A DNA stretch of 64,000 nt, from assembly GCA_009772985.1 (NCBI GenBank), contig WOUS01000003.1, forward strand, positions 1-64,000, given 5' to 3'. Made by a program: the position numbers and the translations under genes. Positions 1 to 9,933 of the stretch are shown here, piece by piece. Under the pieces are notes generated by a model that saw only the letters and a program-made list of their open reading frames with translations, was not told where the DNA came from and did no database searches. Numbering within the stretch: position 1 is the first letter of the stretch; the number at the start of each line of letters is the position of its first letter. This stretch comes from Anaerolineaceae bacterium (GTDB taxonomy: Bacteria > Chloroflexota > Anaerolineae > Anaerolineales > Villigracilaceae).

Positions 1-1299
1 CGGTTTGGACGGGCCGGTCGGTCCGGCAGGGGCGGATTCATCCAGCGGAGCCGGGCGGGGTTTCTCCGGTTTCGGGGCGGGTGCAGCAGGAGTTTCGGGT
101 TTCATTTCATCCAACCAGTCTGGCAGGCCGCCGGCATCCGCCGGAGGCGCAGCCGGTTCCACCGCGGCCGCGCCGGTCACTTCGGGCGGGGCCATGGATT
201 GCAGCCAGTCCGGGATCTCTGCCGGGGCAAGCGGTTCGGCGGCCTTCGATTCGTCGGAAAGATCGAGCGGACCCTCTTTGGCTTCACCGCCGGGTTCCTG
301 CCAGCCGGCCTCGCGCAGCCAGGGAGGGATGCCTTCCCCAGACGGGGCGGCGGAGGCAGGTTCCCGGTCCGGGGCCGGGGTCGGGGAGGAAACAGGCGCG
401 GGCGCGGGGGCCGATTCCGCGGGAGGGGTCAGCCACGCGGGCGGCTTTTCTTTTTTGGATCCATCGTCCAGTTTGACGCCCAGCGAGGCGGCCCAGTCGC
501 TTTTGGCCGGCGCGCTGGCGCTGACCGGCCGGTACTCCAGCCGCTCCAGGCTGACGGCCGCGTCGGCCACCTGCTCGGACTGGAACACGGACCCGGTCAC
601 GAAGGCGGCGTACGGGTCCAGCACGAGCAGGCGCGGGCGGTACACCTGGGTATCTTCGGAACGGGTCGTGCCGGGCAGGACATCGAGCAGGATGCGCATG
701 GCGTCCATGCAGTTCGGGTATTTTTTCAGCAGCTGGATGGCCATCTCGGCCGCTTCCACCTTCTGGCCCGCCCGGAAGTGGGCGCGCGCCAGCATCACCT
801 GCAGGTCAGCGCGGTTGGCATCCTCGGCCAGCACCGAGCGGATCTCGGCGATGGCCTGGTTGAAGAGTTCCCCCTGGGCGTACATGTTCGCCAGCGCGTC
901 GCGGCTCAGGCGGATCTTGGGCGGCTCCACACCGTCACGGCGACCGTACAGGCGGCGCAGTTCGCCCTGGATGGCCGGGTTGGAGGGCTGCACTTCGAAG
1001 GCACGCTCCATGTGCCAGATGGCATCGTCCAGGCTGTTCTCGTTGTCGCGGATGATGCTCATGCCCACATGGGCCACGAAATCGTCCGGCACGGCCTGCA
1101 GGACGCGCAGGAAAATGTCGGCGGCGTCGGTGTAGCGGCGGGCTTCCAGGTGGGACTTGCCGAGCAGGCGGTAAGTCTCCACGTGCATCGGGAAAGATTT
1201 CAGGATGTGCTGACAGTGGGCAATGGCCTCGTCGAGTTGTCCGCCCTCGATCAGGCTTTCGATTTCCCGGTTGTAGACGCGCAGAGCGATTTTCGCCAT
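1..1299 (-). CDS. TPR-repeat protein, C-terminus truncated by window edge
   Basis: Minus frame open from ATG at 1299 to window start: MAKIALRVYNREIESLIEGGQLDEAIAHCQHILKSFPMHVETYRLLGKSHLEARRY..., TPR-like helices, then Pro/Ala-rich tail with PxWL motifs. Missing from the ORF track because it is open at the edge. Confidence 0.8.
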   Translation of the reverse strand, partial: MAKIALRVYNREIESLIEGGQLDEAIAHCQHILKSFPMHVETYRLLGKSHLEARRYTDAADIFLRVLQAVPDDFVAHVGMSIIRDNENSLDDAIWHMERAFEVQPSNPAIQGELRRLYGRRDGVEPPKIRLSRDALANMYAQGELFNQAIAEIRSVLAEDANRADLQVMLARAHFRAGQKVEAAEMAIQLLKKYPNCMDAMRILLDVLPGTTRSEDTQVYRPRLLVLDPYAAFVTGSVFQSEQVADAAVSLERLEYRPVSASAPAKSDWAASLGVKLDDGSKKEKPPAWLTPPAESAPAPAPVSSPTPAPDREPASAAPSGEGIPPWLREAGWQEPGGEAKEGPLDLSDESKAAEPLAPAEIPDWLQSMAPPEVTGAAAVEPAAPPADAGGLPDWLDEMKPETPAAPAPKPEKPRPAPLDESAPAGPTGPSKP

Positions 1300-1398
1300 G
1301 ACAAACTCCTGGCTCTATTATGCACTAAACTTTAAGATTACGCAATTGCCGGACGCCTGGTAGTTTTTGCACCTCGGCAGCGATTCTAACTCGATATC

Positions 1399-2694
1399 CT
1401 ACTCGTAAAACAGCGGCAGGGGCGGGACCGGCGTCTCGCTCCATCCAAAAGCCGCCCGGACGTTTTCGCGCGCCTCGGCCTGCTTCGCCGCGTCGCTGGC
1501 GTGGACCGTGAGCAGGGGCTGGCCGCGCTCGACCGCCTCCCCAACCTTGCAGTGGACGACCAGCCCGACGGCGTGGTCAATCGGGTCGCCCTTTTTGGCG
1601 CGCCCCGCGCCGAGCGTCACCGACGCTTCCCCGAGGATGCGCGCGTCGGCCTTCGACAGCCAGCCGCTGCGTTCGGCGGCCAGCGTTTCGACGAATTTCG
1701 CCTTCGGGAATTTTTCCGGGTCGTCCACGTACGACACATCCCCGCCCTGAGCGCGGACGAGGGCGCGGAACTTGTCGAAGGCCGCGCCCGAGGCGATGGA
1801 TTCTTCCGCCAGCCGGCGGGCAGACTCCAGGTCCGGGGCGCGGCGGCCCAGCGCGAGCATGTGCGCGCTGACGTGCAGGCAGTGCTCGCGGAAATCCGCC
1901 GGTCCGCCGCCGTGCAGCATGTCGAGCGCCTCGCGCACTTCGAGCGAGTTGCCCACCGCCGCGCCGAGCGGCTGGTTCATGTCCGACAGGAGGGCGGTCA
2001 CGCTGCGCCCGGCCAGTTTGCCGATGTCGGCCATCAGCCCGGCCAGGACGCGCGCCTCGTCGAGGGTCTGCATGAACGCGCCGCGCCCCACCTTCACGTC
2101 CAGCACGATGGCCTGCGCGCCCCCGGCGATCTTCTTGCACATGATGGACGAAGCAATGAGCGGGAGGGACTGCACCGTGCCGGTCACGTCGCGCAGGGCA
2201 TAGAGTTTGCCGTCGGCGGGCGCCAGGTTGAGGCTCTGACCGGTCAGCACCACGCCGGTCTCTTTGAGTTGCCGCTTGAATTCCTCGGTCGTCAGGTCGC
2301 AGCGGTAGCCGGGGATGGATTCCATCTTGTCGAGCGTCCCGCCGCTGAAGCCCAGCCCGCGCCCCGACATCTTCCCCACCGGCAGGCCGCAGGCGGCCAC
2401 GATCGGCAGGACGGCCAGCGAAGTCTTGTCGCCCACCCCGCCGGAGGAGTGCTTGTCCACGGCGAAATCCACCACGCCCGACAGGTCGAGCACTTCGCCG
2501 GAGTGCGCCATCGCCAGGGCCAGGTCGGTCGTCTCGCGCGGCGTCATGCCGTTGAGCAGCACCGCCATCGCCCAGGAGGCCGCCTGGTAATCGGGGATCT
2601 CGCCGCGCGTGAATCCATTAACGAAGAACTCGATCTCTTCGCGGGTCAGTTCGCTGCGGTCGCGTTTCTTGATGATGATATCCACTGCACGCAT
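1399..2694 (-). CDS. deoA: Pyrimidine-nucleoside (thymidine) phosphorylase
   Basis: [50 protein letters not shown]..., [13 protein letters not shown] motif; internal start chosen because the longer ORF start lies in repeat DNA. Confidence 0.93.
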   Translation of the reverse strand: MRAVDIIIKKRDRSELTREEIEFFVNGFTRGEIPDYQAASWAMAVLLNGMTPRETTDLALAMAHSGEVLDLSGVVDFAVDKHSSGGVGDKTSLAVLPIVAACGLPVGKMSGRGLGFSGGTLDKMESIPGYRCDLTTEEFKRQLKETGVVLTGQSLNLAPADGKLYALRDVTGTVQSLPLIASSIMCKKIAGGAQAIVLDVKVGRGAFMQTLDEARVLAGLMADIGKLAGRSVTALLSDMNQPLGAAVGNSLEVREALDMLHGGGPADFREHCLHVSAHMLALGRRAPDLESARRLAEESIASGAAFDKFRALVRAQGGDVSYVDDPEKFPKAKFVETLAAERSGWLSKADARILGEASVTLGAGRAKKGDPIDHAVGLVVHCKVGEAVERGQPLLTVHASDAAKQAEARENVRAAFGWSETPVPPLPLFYE

Positions 2695-2787
2695 GAGAAA
2701 CTCCTCGGGAAATTTCGCCGCGCTTATTGTATCCCATTTTGCGGTTGTCTGACAATCTTCTGCCCTTCGGGCGTATCCTGCGCCGAG

Positions 2788-2935
2788 TCTGGGATTGAAA
2801 TCTGGGATTGAAATCCCAGACTGAGACTGCAAGTCCGCTAAAGCGGACTGGAACCGGGCGCGGCCGGCTGCCGGACGCCGGGACGCCGGGATTGAAATCC
2901 CGGGCTGGGAGAGAAAGTCCGCTAAAGCGGACTGG
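2788..2935. repeat. Cluster of short palindromes (GGGATTGAAATCCC and AAGTCCGCTAAAGCGGACT, each repeated)
   Basis: AAGTCCGCTAAAGCGGACT at ~2831 and ~2914; GGGATTGAAATCCC-type units at ~2803 and ~2888. Confidence 0.8.
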
Positions 2936-3004
2936 GGGACTGGCCAGGCGCGGCGGCAAGCAGCGCGCGGGATTTTACTCGGGATGCAGTTGTGCTTCAT
3001 CCCG

Positions 3005-3709
3005 CTATGTGTCTAAAATCTGGCGGGCCTTCATCCAGACCTGGTCGAACATCTCGGCGGTCAGGCGTCCGGTCTGGGTGTTCTGGCGGCTGGGATGGTA
3101 GGAGGCCAGTAACCAGTGTTCAGTATTCAGTGGGTCAGTGTTCAGGCGGAATGCAGCGTTGTGAGCAAAAACTGCCGACGAAGGACGAATGACGGTTGAC
3201 GAACCGTCCGCTTTCGCCGCGAAAATCCGCAGAACGGCATCAAAGGCAATGCGCCCCAAAGCGACAAATACTTTCGGCTGGATGAGTTCGATCTCGCGCG
3301 CCAGATACGGCTGGCAGTTTCTCATCTCCTCCGGCGTGGGCTTGTTATCGGGCGGCGCGCAGCGACAGACGGGGGCCGTGTAGAGATCGCACAAGGTCAG
3401 CCCGTCGGCGCGGGAGGCCGAACCGGGCTGGCTGGCAAAGCCGGCGCGGTGCAGGGCCGGGTAGAGGAAATCGCCCGAGGCGTCGCCGGTGAACTGGCGT
3501 CCGGTCCGGTTGGAGCCGTGCGCGCCGGGGGCCAGCCCGACCACGAACACGCGCGCCTGCGCGTCCCCAAATCCGGGGACGGGCTTGCCCCAGTATTCTT
3601 CATCCCGGTAGGCGCGGCGTTTCTCGCGCGCCATCTTTTCGCGCCATTCCACCAGCCGCGGACAGCGGCGGCAGGAGAGCAGTTCGGCGTTCAGTTCATC
3701 GAGGGTCAT
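3005..3709 (-). CDS. Uracil-DNA glycosylase, family 5 (UdgB-like)
   Basis: [54 protein letters not shown] motifs; contains repeat-derived segments. Confidence 0.88.
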   Translation of the reverse strand: MTLDELNAELLSCRRCPRLVEWREKMAREKRRAYRDEEYWGKPVPGFGDAQARVFVVGLAPGAHGSNRTGRQFTGDASGDFLYPALHRAGFASQPGSASRADGLTLCDLYTAPVCRCAPPDNKPTPEEMRNCQPYLAREIELIQPKVFVALGRIAFDAVLRIFAAKADGSSTVIRPSSAVFAHNAAFRLNTDPLNTEHWLLASYHPSRQNTQTGRLTAEMFDQVWMKARQILDT

Positions 3710-3783
3710 GTCCGCAATTCTACCCGAAGCGGCTTGTATTTTTCCAGTTTTGCGCTACACTAATCAAGACCAAGGAGGACGGC

Positions 3784-4725
3784 ATGAAAGAGTTCAGGAA
3801 ACACGTTGCCATTGCGATTGACGGCGGCGGCATCCGCGGCGTGATCGTCACCCGCGCCCTCGCCAAACTGGAGGCGCACCTGCACAAACCCTGCCACGAG
3901 ATCTTCCGCCTGACCGCAGGGACATCCACCGGCTCGATCATCTCGGCCGGCATCGCCGCCGGGCTGACCGCCGAGCAGATGTACCAACTGTACGTCCAGT
4001 TGGGGCCGGCCATTTTCAGGAAGACCTGGCGCTCGTTCTTCTGGCCGCTGACCCGCTACCGCTATTCCAGCCAGCCGCTGGCAGACGCCCTGCGCCGGCA
4101 CATCGGCGACAAAAAGATGGGCGACTTCTGGAAGGCCGATCCCAAAACCGACGTGGTCATCACGGCATTCGACCTGGTGGAGAACCGCACCCGCTTCATC
4201 AAGCCGTGGAAATCAGAATACAAAAACTGGCCGGTGGTGACAGCCGTGCTGGCATCCAGCACCATCCCGACCTACTTCCCGGTGGTGGAGGGCCGCTACG
4301 TGGACGGCGGGGTCGGCTCGTACGCCAATCCCTGCTACCTGGCGGCGTACGAACTCCAGTTCGTCCTCGGATGGAAACCGGAGGAGACCACGCTCATCAG
4401 CCTCGGCACGGGGCGGGACCCGCGTCACGTCCGCGTCGGCGAGCCGTCACGCTACGGCGCGCTCGACTGGCTCGAACCGCTGGTGGGCGCCTTCCTGCGC
4501 TCCGCCGACGACCAGCAGGTCCATCTCGTGGAGACCTTCTTCAAGAAACTGGATTTCCGGCGCTTCCAGGTGGACCTGGAGGAGGAACTGCCAGTGGACG
4601 ACCCCCGCAGCATCCCGAAATTGAGCGTGTACGGCGATGAAATGGGACGGATGATCCTCAACGACCAGTACGACCGCGCCCTGGGCGTCACACCTCCCCG
4701 CCCGGCCCCGGCTGTCCCCGTATAA
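3784..4725 (+). CDS. Patatin-like phospholipase
   Basis: DGGGIRG oxyanion motif, GTSTG nucleophile elbow, DGG motif (YVDGGVGS). Confidence 0.88.
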   Translation: MKEFRKHVAIAIDGGGIRGVIVTRALAKLEAHLHKPCHEIFRLTAGTSTGSIISAGIAAGLTAEQMYQLYVQLGPAIFRKTWRSFFWPLTRYRYSSQPLADALRRHIGDKKMGDFWKADPKTDVVITAFDLVENRTRFIKPWKSEYKNWPVVTAVLASSTIPTYFPVVEGRYVDGGVGSYANPCYLAAYELQFVLGWKPEETTLISLGTGRDPRHVRVGEPSRYGALDWLEPLVGAFLRSADDQQVHLVETFFKKLDFRRFQVDLEEELPVDDPRSIPKLSVYGDEMGRMILNDQYDRALGVTPPRPAPAVPV

Positions 4726-4791
4726 CATCCACAGATTACGCAGATTTCACAGATTTAGGTTCTTTGGGAGTTGACGTGGCACACCCCCACA

Positions 4792-4845
4792 TGTAGGGGC
4801 GAACCTGCGTGTTCGCCCGGGCAGACACCCAGGTCTGCCCCTACA
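4792..4845. repeat. Palindromic repeat GTAGGGGCGAAC..GTTCGCCC / GGGCAGAC..GTCTGCCCCTAC
   Basis: Two nested inverted repeats with terminal GTAGGGGC / GCCCCTAC. Confidence 0.8.
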
Positions 4846-4885
4846 TCACGGCGATTCCCAGAAAGCCCAGATTTATCTGCGGAAT

Positions 4886-6001
4886 CTACAAGATCAGCAT
4901 CGCGTCGCCAAACGAGTAGAAGCGATACTTCTCCCGTTTGGCGACTTCGTATGCCTCCAGGATGGCTTCACGCCCGGCAAATGCGCTGACCAGCATCAGC
5001 AGGGTCGAACGCGGCAGGTGGAAATTGGTGATCATAGCATCAACCAGTTTGAATTCATAGCCCGGCAGGATGTAGCAAGAGGTGGGGCCGGTGAATTGGG
5101 CGACGAAGGACGAAGGACGGAGGACCGGTGATCGAATGTCGTTCGTCGCCCGTCTTTCGTCTTTCGTCGTTTTCGCCGCGCTTTCAAGGGTCCGCACAGA
5201 CGTTGTCCCAACCGCGATCACCCGGCCTCCTGCCTGCCGCGTCCGGTTGATAGCATCGGCTGTCTCCTGCGAAAGGTCACACCACTCGGTGTGGATTTGG
5301 TGCTCGGCCGGGTCGTCCTCCGTCACCGGGGCAAACGTGTCCAGCCCAACGTGGAGCGTAACGTACGCGAGACCGACGCCCTGACTCTGCAATTCGTCCA
5401 GCAGGCGCGGGGTGAAGTGCAGGCCGGCGGTCGGCGCGGCGGCAGAACCGGGGTCGCGCGCGTAGACGGTCTGGTAGCGCTCGGGATCGGCCAGTTTCTC
5501 GTGGATGTACGGCGGGAGCGGGACGTTGCCCACTTTCGGGAAATACGGCTCGATGGGTTCGTTAAAACGGACGCGGCGGCGCGACCCTTCCAGCACGTCC
5601 ACAATTTCGGCCCGGAGTCCGAAGTCTCCTGACTTCGGACTTTGCGGCAGTTCCCGACGACGGGAGTCGTCGGACTCCACAACCAGTTGTTTCCCGACCG
5701 ACATTCCTTTCCCGCCGACCAGCGCCTCCCACGTAAGCAAATCTTCGCGGCGCAGGAGCAGGAGTTCCACGCGGCCGCCGGTGGGCTTGCGGGCAAAAAT
5801 CCGCGCCGGAATGACGCGCGTCTGGTTGACAACCAGCAGGTCGCCGGGGTGGAGGTACTCGCCGATGTCGCGGAAGATCGAGTGTTCCAGTGTTCCCGTG
5901 TCACGTTTCAAGATTAGCAGGCGCGATGAATCGCGCGGCTCGATGGGAGTCTGGGCGATGAAGGCGGGAGGCAGGTGGTAATCGAAGTCGGAGGTTTTCA
6001 T
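4886..6001 (-). CDS. queA: tRNA preQ1(34) S-adenosylmethionine ribosyltransferase-isomerase
   Basis: MKTSDFDYHLPPAFIAQTPIEPRDSSRLLIL, PTAGLHFT, AVGTTSVRTLESA, YPGYEFKLVDAMITNFHLPRSTLLMLVSAFAG-type motifs; two repeat-derived insertions. Confidence 0.95.
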   Translation of the reverse strand: MKTSDFDYHLPPAFIAQTPIEPRDSSRLLILKRDTGTLEHSIFRDIGEYLHPGDLLVVNQTRVIPARIFARKPTGGRVELLLLRREDLLTWEALVGGKGMSVGKQLVVESDDSRRRELPQSPKSGDFGLRAEIVDVLEGSRRRVRFNEPIEPYFPKVGNVPLPPYIHEKLADPERYQTVYARDPGSAAAPTAGLHFTPRLLDELQSQGVGLAYVTLHVGLDTFAPVTEDDPAEHQIHTEWCDLSQETADAINRTRQAGGRVIAVGTTSVRTLESAAKTTKDERRATNDIRSPVLRPSSFVAQFTGPTSCYILPGYEFKLVDAMITNFHLPRSTLLMLVSAFAGREAILEAYEVAKREKYRFYSFGDAMLIL

Positions 6002-6816
6002 AACCCGCGTTGACGAGTCGCTTCGTAGAGCAGGACGGACGCGGCACAGGCAATATTCAACGAAGTGGCGGACCCAAACATCGGGATGGTAACCATTGCG
6101 TCGGCAAGCGCCTGGTAAGCGTCGCTCAGACCGTTGGTCTCGTTGCCCACCAGCAGCAAAGTTGGCAAAGTAAAATCGTGTTCATGGATCGGGATTTTCG
6201 CCTTTGCGCTCGTGCCGACCACCCGGAGTCCGCTGAAACGCTGCTTCAATCCATCCAGCCAGGGGATGAGTTCCTTGTGCGACGGCAGGCGGACAGTTGG
6301 GACGCTGAAGAACGAACCGGTGGTTGCCCGAATGGTCTCCGGGTCATACAAGTCGGCGGCATGACCGGTGACGATCACCCCGTCCACGCCCAGGGCATCG
6401 CAGGAGCGGATGATGGCGCCGAGATTGCCGGGGCTGGCAGGCCGGTCCAGGACAAGCGCCAGCATGTTCTCGCGCAGCGGGATGCGCGACAGCTCATCGG
6501 CGGGCATCCCCACCAGGGCGATCAATTCCGAAGCATCTTCCTTGTCGCTCAATTTTTCCATCAGGCGGAGCGGCAGTTCGAAATGCTTTTTCGCGTTGGC
6601 TTTTTGGAGGATGCCTTCCGCCCAATCCGACAGGCGTTTCTCTCTCGAAAATACCAGGGCGTTGATCTCCCACTGGTTCGCCACTGCCTGTGTGATGGCT
6701 CGCACACCCTCCACGAAGAACTCCCCGGAACGGTTCCGTTTGACCCGGTTGCGGCGCAGAGTTTCGAGGGTTTGGAAGTCGCTGTTTTCGGTGCGGATTT
6801 TAATGGCGGTTGGCAT
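5998..6816 (-). CDS. TrmH/SpoU-family RNA methyltransferase
   Basis: LVLDRPASPGNLGAIIRSCDALGVDGVIV, LLVGNETNGLSD, MFGSATSLNIACAASVLLYEATRQ motifs. Confidence 0.92.
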   Translation of the reverse strand: MPTAIKIRTENSDFQTLETLRRNRVKRNRSGEFFVEGVRAITQAVANQWEINALVFSREKRLSDWAEGILQKANAKKHFELPLRLMEKLSDKEDASELIALVGMPADELSRIPLRENMLALVLDRPASPGNLGAIIRSCDALGVDGVIVTGHAADLYDPETIRATTGSFFSVPTVRLPSHKELIPWLDGLKQRFSGLRVVGTSAKAKIPIHEHDFTLPTLLLVGNETNGLSDAYQALADAMVTIPMFGSATSLNIACAASVLLYEATRQRGL

Positions 6817-6843
6817 TTGCTCAAAAACGGACGCTGTCCGTCC

Positions 6844-7869
6844 CTATAATAACTTGGGTTGGGTTGTCTCGTTATACTCCACCCCCAGGTGCTCGTACGC
6901 CGCCTTCGTTGCCACGCGTCCCTGCGGGGTGCGGTCCAAGAATCCGAGTTGGAGCAGGTACGGCTCGACCACATCCATGATGGTCTCCGGCTCCTCGCTG
7001 ATGGCGGCGGCAATGGTGTTCAGCCCCACCGGGCCGCCGTGATATTTGTTGATGACCGTTTTCAGTACGCGCCGGTCCAGGTCATCCAGGCCGAGCGGAT
7101 CCACGGCCAGCAAGTTGAGGGCTTCTTTCGCCACCTTGCGGGTGACGGTCCCGTCGGCACGCACCTGGGCGTAGTCACGCACGCGCCGCAGGAGACGCAG
7201 CGCCACGCGCGGGGTGCCGCGCGCCCGGCGGGCGATCTCCTCCACGCCGCCCTCATCGGCCTCGACCTTCAACATCCTCACCGCGCGCCGGACAATGGCC
7301 TGCATCGCTTCGATCTCGTAATAATCCAGGCGGTAGACCGCGCCGAAACGGGCGCGCAGGGGCGCGGTCATCAGGGCCAGGCGGGTGGTCGCACCGACCA
7401 CGGTAAAGCGCGGCAGTTTCAAGCGGATGGAACGGGCGGACGGGCCCTTGCCGATGACGATGTCGAGGGCGTAGTCTTCCATCGCCGGATAAAGCACTTC
7501 TTCCACAGCCTTGCCGAGGCGGTGGACTTCGTCAATGAAAAGCACGTCCCCGGCGCGCAGGTTGGTCAGGATGGCGGCCAGGTCGCCGGCGCGTTCGATG
7601 GCCGGGCCGGAGGTGACCTTGATATTGACGCCCATCTCGTTCGCCACCACGTGCGCCAGGGTGGTCTTGCCCAGCCCGGGCGGCCCGTAGAACAGGACGT
7701 GGTCGAGCGGTTCCCGGCGCTGGCGGGCGGCGGCGATCAGGATGGCCAGGTTTTCTTTCACCTGGTCCTGTCCGATCAGGTCGGAGAGCAGTTGCGGACG
7801 CAGGGTCTGGTCGAGGCGGTCGTCGGGCTTCGGCTCGGGGTCGAGGACGCGTTTGGATGGGTCGGTCAT
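6844..7869 (-). CDS. ruvB: Holliday junction branch migration helicase RuvB
   Basis: [58 protein letters not shown]; start [12 protein letters not shown] at 7869. Confidence 0.97.
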   Translation of the reverse strand: MTDPSKRVLDPEPKPDDRLDQTLRPQLLSDLIGQDQVKENLAILIAAARQRREPLDHVLFYGPPGLGKTTLAHVVANEMGVNIKVTSGPAIERAGDLAAILTNLRAGDVLFIDEVHRLGKAVEEVLYPAMEDYALDIVIGKGPSARSIRLKLPRFTVVGATTRLALMTAPLRARFGAVYRLDYYEIEAMQAIVRRAVRMLKVEADEGGVEEIARRARGTPRVALRLLRRVRDYAQVRADGTVTRKVAKEALNLLAVDPLGLDDLDRRVLKTVINKYHGGPVGLNTIAAAISEEPETIMDVVEPYLLQLGFLDRTPQGRVATKAAYEHLGVEYNETTQPKLL

Positions 7870-7904
7870 GTTTCCGATTATACCCGCTTGCAAAAGAATA
7901 GGCT

Positions 7905-7995
7905 TTGCTGTATCATTTTTGCATCGAATGACGCAAATTACGCGAAATATTTTTTGCATCGAATTACACGAAATACACGAAAAAAACTTTGAGGT
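7905..7995. repeat. AT-rich direct repeats GCATCGAATNACRCRAAWTACRCGAAAT upstream of GxxExxY gene
   Basis: TTTTGCATCGAATGACGCAAATTACGCGAAATA and TTTTTTGCATCGAATTACACGAAATACACGAAA in tandem. Confidence 0.75.
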
Positions 7996-8012
7996 TCGAA
8001 TGAGGAGGAGAG

Positions 8013-8408
8013 ATGGCCGAGATTCTGTTCAAGGAATTGTCGTATGCGATTGTCGGGGCGGCGATGGAAGTGCATCGCGCGCTGGGCGCAGGATTTCTCG
8101 AATCTGTCTATCAAGCGGCGCTGGCTTACGAGTTGAGATTACGAAAAATTCCTTTTGAAGAACAAGTCCGGTTGCCGGTCTATTACAAGGAGCAACTGGT
8201 TGGTGAATATGTCGCGGATTTTGTGATAGACAGCAAAATTATCCTGGAAATCAAAGCGGTAACTGAAACTCATGACGCGCACCGCGCACAAGCCATCAAT
8301 TACCTGGCCGCTACGGGTTTCCAATTGGCAATCCTGCTCAATTTCGGCGCGTCAAAACTGCAACAGGAACGGCTCGTCCGTTTCAACGCATTCGAGAAAA
8401 AACCATAA
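8013..8408 (+). CDS. GxxExxY protein (PD-(D/E)XK nuclease-like, PF13366/TIGR04256-type), copy 1
   Basis: [40 protein letters not shown]...[20 protein letters not shown]. Confidence 0.9.
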   Translation: MAEILFKELSYAIVGAAMEVHRALGAGFLESVYQAALAYELRLRKIPFEEQVRLPVYYKEQLVGEYVADFVIDSKIILEIKAVTETHDAHRAQAINYLAATGFQLAILLNFGASKLQQERLVRFNAFEKKP

Positions 8409-8477
8409 GCATTCGATCTGTTCGTGTCACACCGTACCCGTAAGGGTATTCGATGCTAAATCTCTATGGAGAACTAT

Positions 8478-9869
8478 ATGGCACAGATCACTTTCCCGAA
8501 AGGCTTCGTCTGGGGCACCGCCTCCTCGGCCTACCAGATCGAAGGCGCATGGAACGAGGACGGCAAGGGCGTCTCCATCTGGGACACGTTCGCTCACACG
8601 CCGGGGAAGATCGTCAACGACGAGACTGGCGATGGTTCCATTGACCACTACCATCGCTGCAAGGAGGACGCGGCGCTGATGGCCGAACTCGGCCTCAAGC
8701 ATTACCGCTTCTCCACCGCCTGGACCCGCATCCTGCCCGCCGGCGCCGGGCCGGTCAACCCGAAAGGCATCGCCTTCTACGACCGGCTGCTCGACACCCT
8801 CCTGAAACACAAGATCGAACCCTATCTCTGCCTCTTCCACTGGGACCTGCCCCAGGCTTTGCAAGATAAAGGCGGCTGGCCCAAGCGCGAGACCGCCTAT
8901 GCCTTCGCCGACTACGCCCGCGTGGTGACGAAGCATTTCGGCGACCGCCTGAACGTCATCTTCACGCACAACGAACCCTGGGTGGCCGCTTTTGTGGGAC
9001 ACTTCCTCGCCATGCACGCCCCGGGCACGCGTGACCTGGGAGCGGCTCTCCGCGCCGCGCACCACATCCTGCTCTCGCACGGACTGGCCGCCGAAGCCAT
9101 CCGCGCCGAGGCGAAGAAGCCGCTCAAAATCGGCATCACGCTCAATCTCAATCCTGTTTATCCAGCGACGGAATCGAAGAAAGACGCTGAAGCCGCCGAC
9201 CGCGTGGATGCCATCATGAACCGCATCCAACTCGACCCGCTGCTGAAAGGCACGACACCCATCGAGGAATTCAAGATCATCAAGGCGCTGGTGGGCGGGC
9301 TCGTCCAACCCGGCGACCTGGAGAAGATCCGCACGCTCGACCTGCTGGGCGTGAACTACTACTCGCGCGCCGTGATGAAACATTCCGCCAAGGTCCCGGT
9401 CGTCAACGTGGAGCAGGTCCATCCCGAAGGGAACGAATACTCCGGTATGTGGGAAATCTTCCCCGAAGGCCTGCACGCCCTGCTGACGCGCATCCAGAAA
9501 GACTACTTCCTGCCCTCACCCCCGGCCCCTCTCCCAAAAACGGGAGAGGGGAGACAAGCTCCCGAACTGATGATCACCGAGAACGGCATCCCGGTCCCGG
9601 ATGGGCTGGATGCGGACGGGCGCGTGCGCGACGAGCGCCGCATCCGCTATCTGAAAAATCACATTTACCAGGTTTATCGCGCCATTCAGGACGGCGTGCC
9701 GGTGAAGGGCTACTTCCACTGGTCGTTCATGGACAACTTCGAGTGGGCGCTCGGATACGGTCAGCGCTTCGGGCTGGTTTACGTGGATTTCCAGACGCAG
9801 AAACGCACGGTGAAGGACAGCGGGCGGTGGTTCGCGGAAGTGATCCGCGCAAACGGCTTCGAGATATAA
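8478..9869 (+). CDS. GH1 beta-glucosidase
   Basis: FPKGFVWGTASSAYQIEGAWNEDGKGVSIWDTF; FTHNEPW; MITENG nucleophile motif; YFHWSFMDNFEWALGY. Confidence 0.95.
   Translation: MAQITFPKGFVWGTASSAYQIEGAWNEDGKGVSIWDTFAHTPGKIVNDETGDGSIDHYHRCKEDAALMAELGLKHYRFSTAWTRILPAGAGPVNPKGIAFYDRLLDTLLKHKIEPYLCLFHWDLPQALQDKGGWPKRETAYAFADYARVVTKHFGDRLNVIFTHNEPWVAAFVGHFLAMHAPGTRDLGAALRAAHHILLSHGLAAEAIRAEAKKPLKIGITLNLNPVYPATESKKDAEAADRVDAIMNRIQLDPLLKGTTPIEEFKIIKALVGGLVQPGDLEKIRTLDLLGVNYYSRAVMKHSAKVPVVNVEQVHPEGNEYSGMWEIFPEGLHALLTRIQKDYFLPSPPAPLPKTGEGRQAPELMITENGIPVPDGLDADGRVRDERRIRYLKNHIYQVYRAIQDGVPVKGYFHWSFMDNFEWALGYGQRFGLVYVDFQTQKRTVKDSGRWFAEVIRANGFEI
9513..9552. repeat. In-frame family-C palindrome CCCTCACCCCCGGCCCCTCTCCC-AAAAA-CGGGAGAGGGG
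   Basis: Same sequence as repeats around 12900 and 42850; translates PSPPAPLPKTGEG inside GH1. Confidence 0.88.
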
Positions 9870-9881
9870 CCTCGCGCAAAA

Positions 9882-9920
9882 CCTTCTGCAACGGATTTCG
9901 CGGATTAGCGCGGATTATTC
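9882..9920. repeat. Left inverted flank of GxxExxY copy 2
   Basis: CCTTCTGCAACGGATTTCGCGGATTAGCGCGGATTATTC; ~33/39 identical by eye to reverse complement of 10318..10356. Confidence 0.8.
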
Positions 9921-9933
9921 TTTTGGAGGTCAT

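Noticed and set aside
5-1335. Long plus-strand ORFs 5..1135 and 199..1335
   Set aside because: Low-complexity or His/Arg-rich translations antisense to a coherent TPR protein; typical shadow ORFs in GC-rich DNA.
3784-4725. Patatin as a CBASS effector
   Set aside because: No CD-NTase, E1/E2/JAB or HORMA/TRIP13 gene nearby; neighbours are housekeeping genes.
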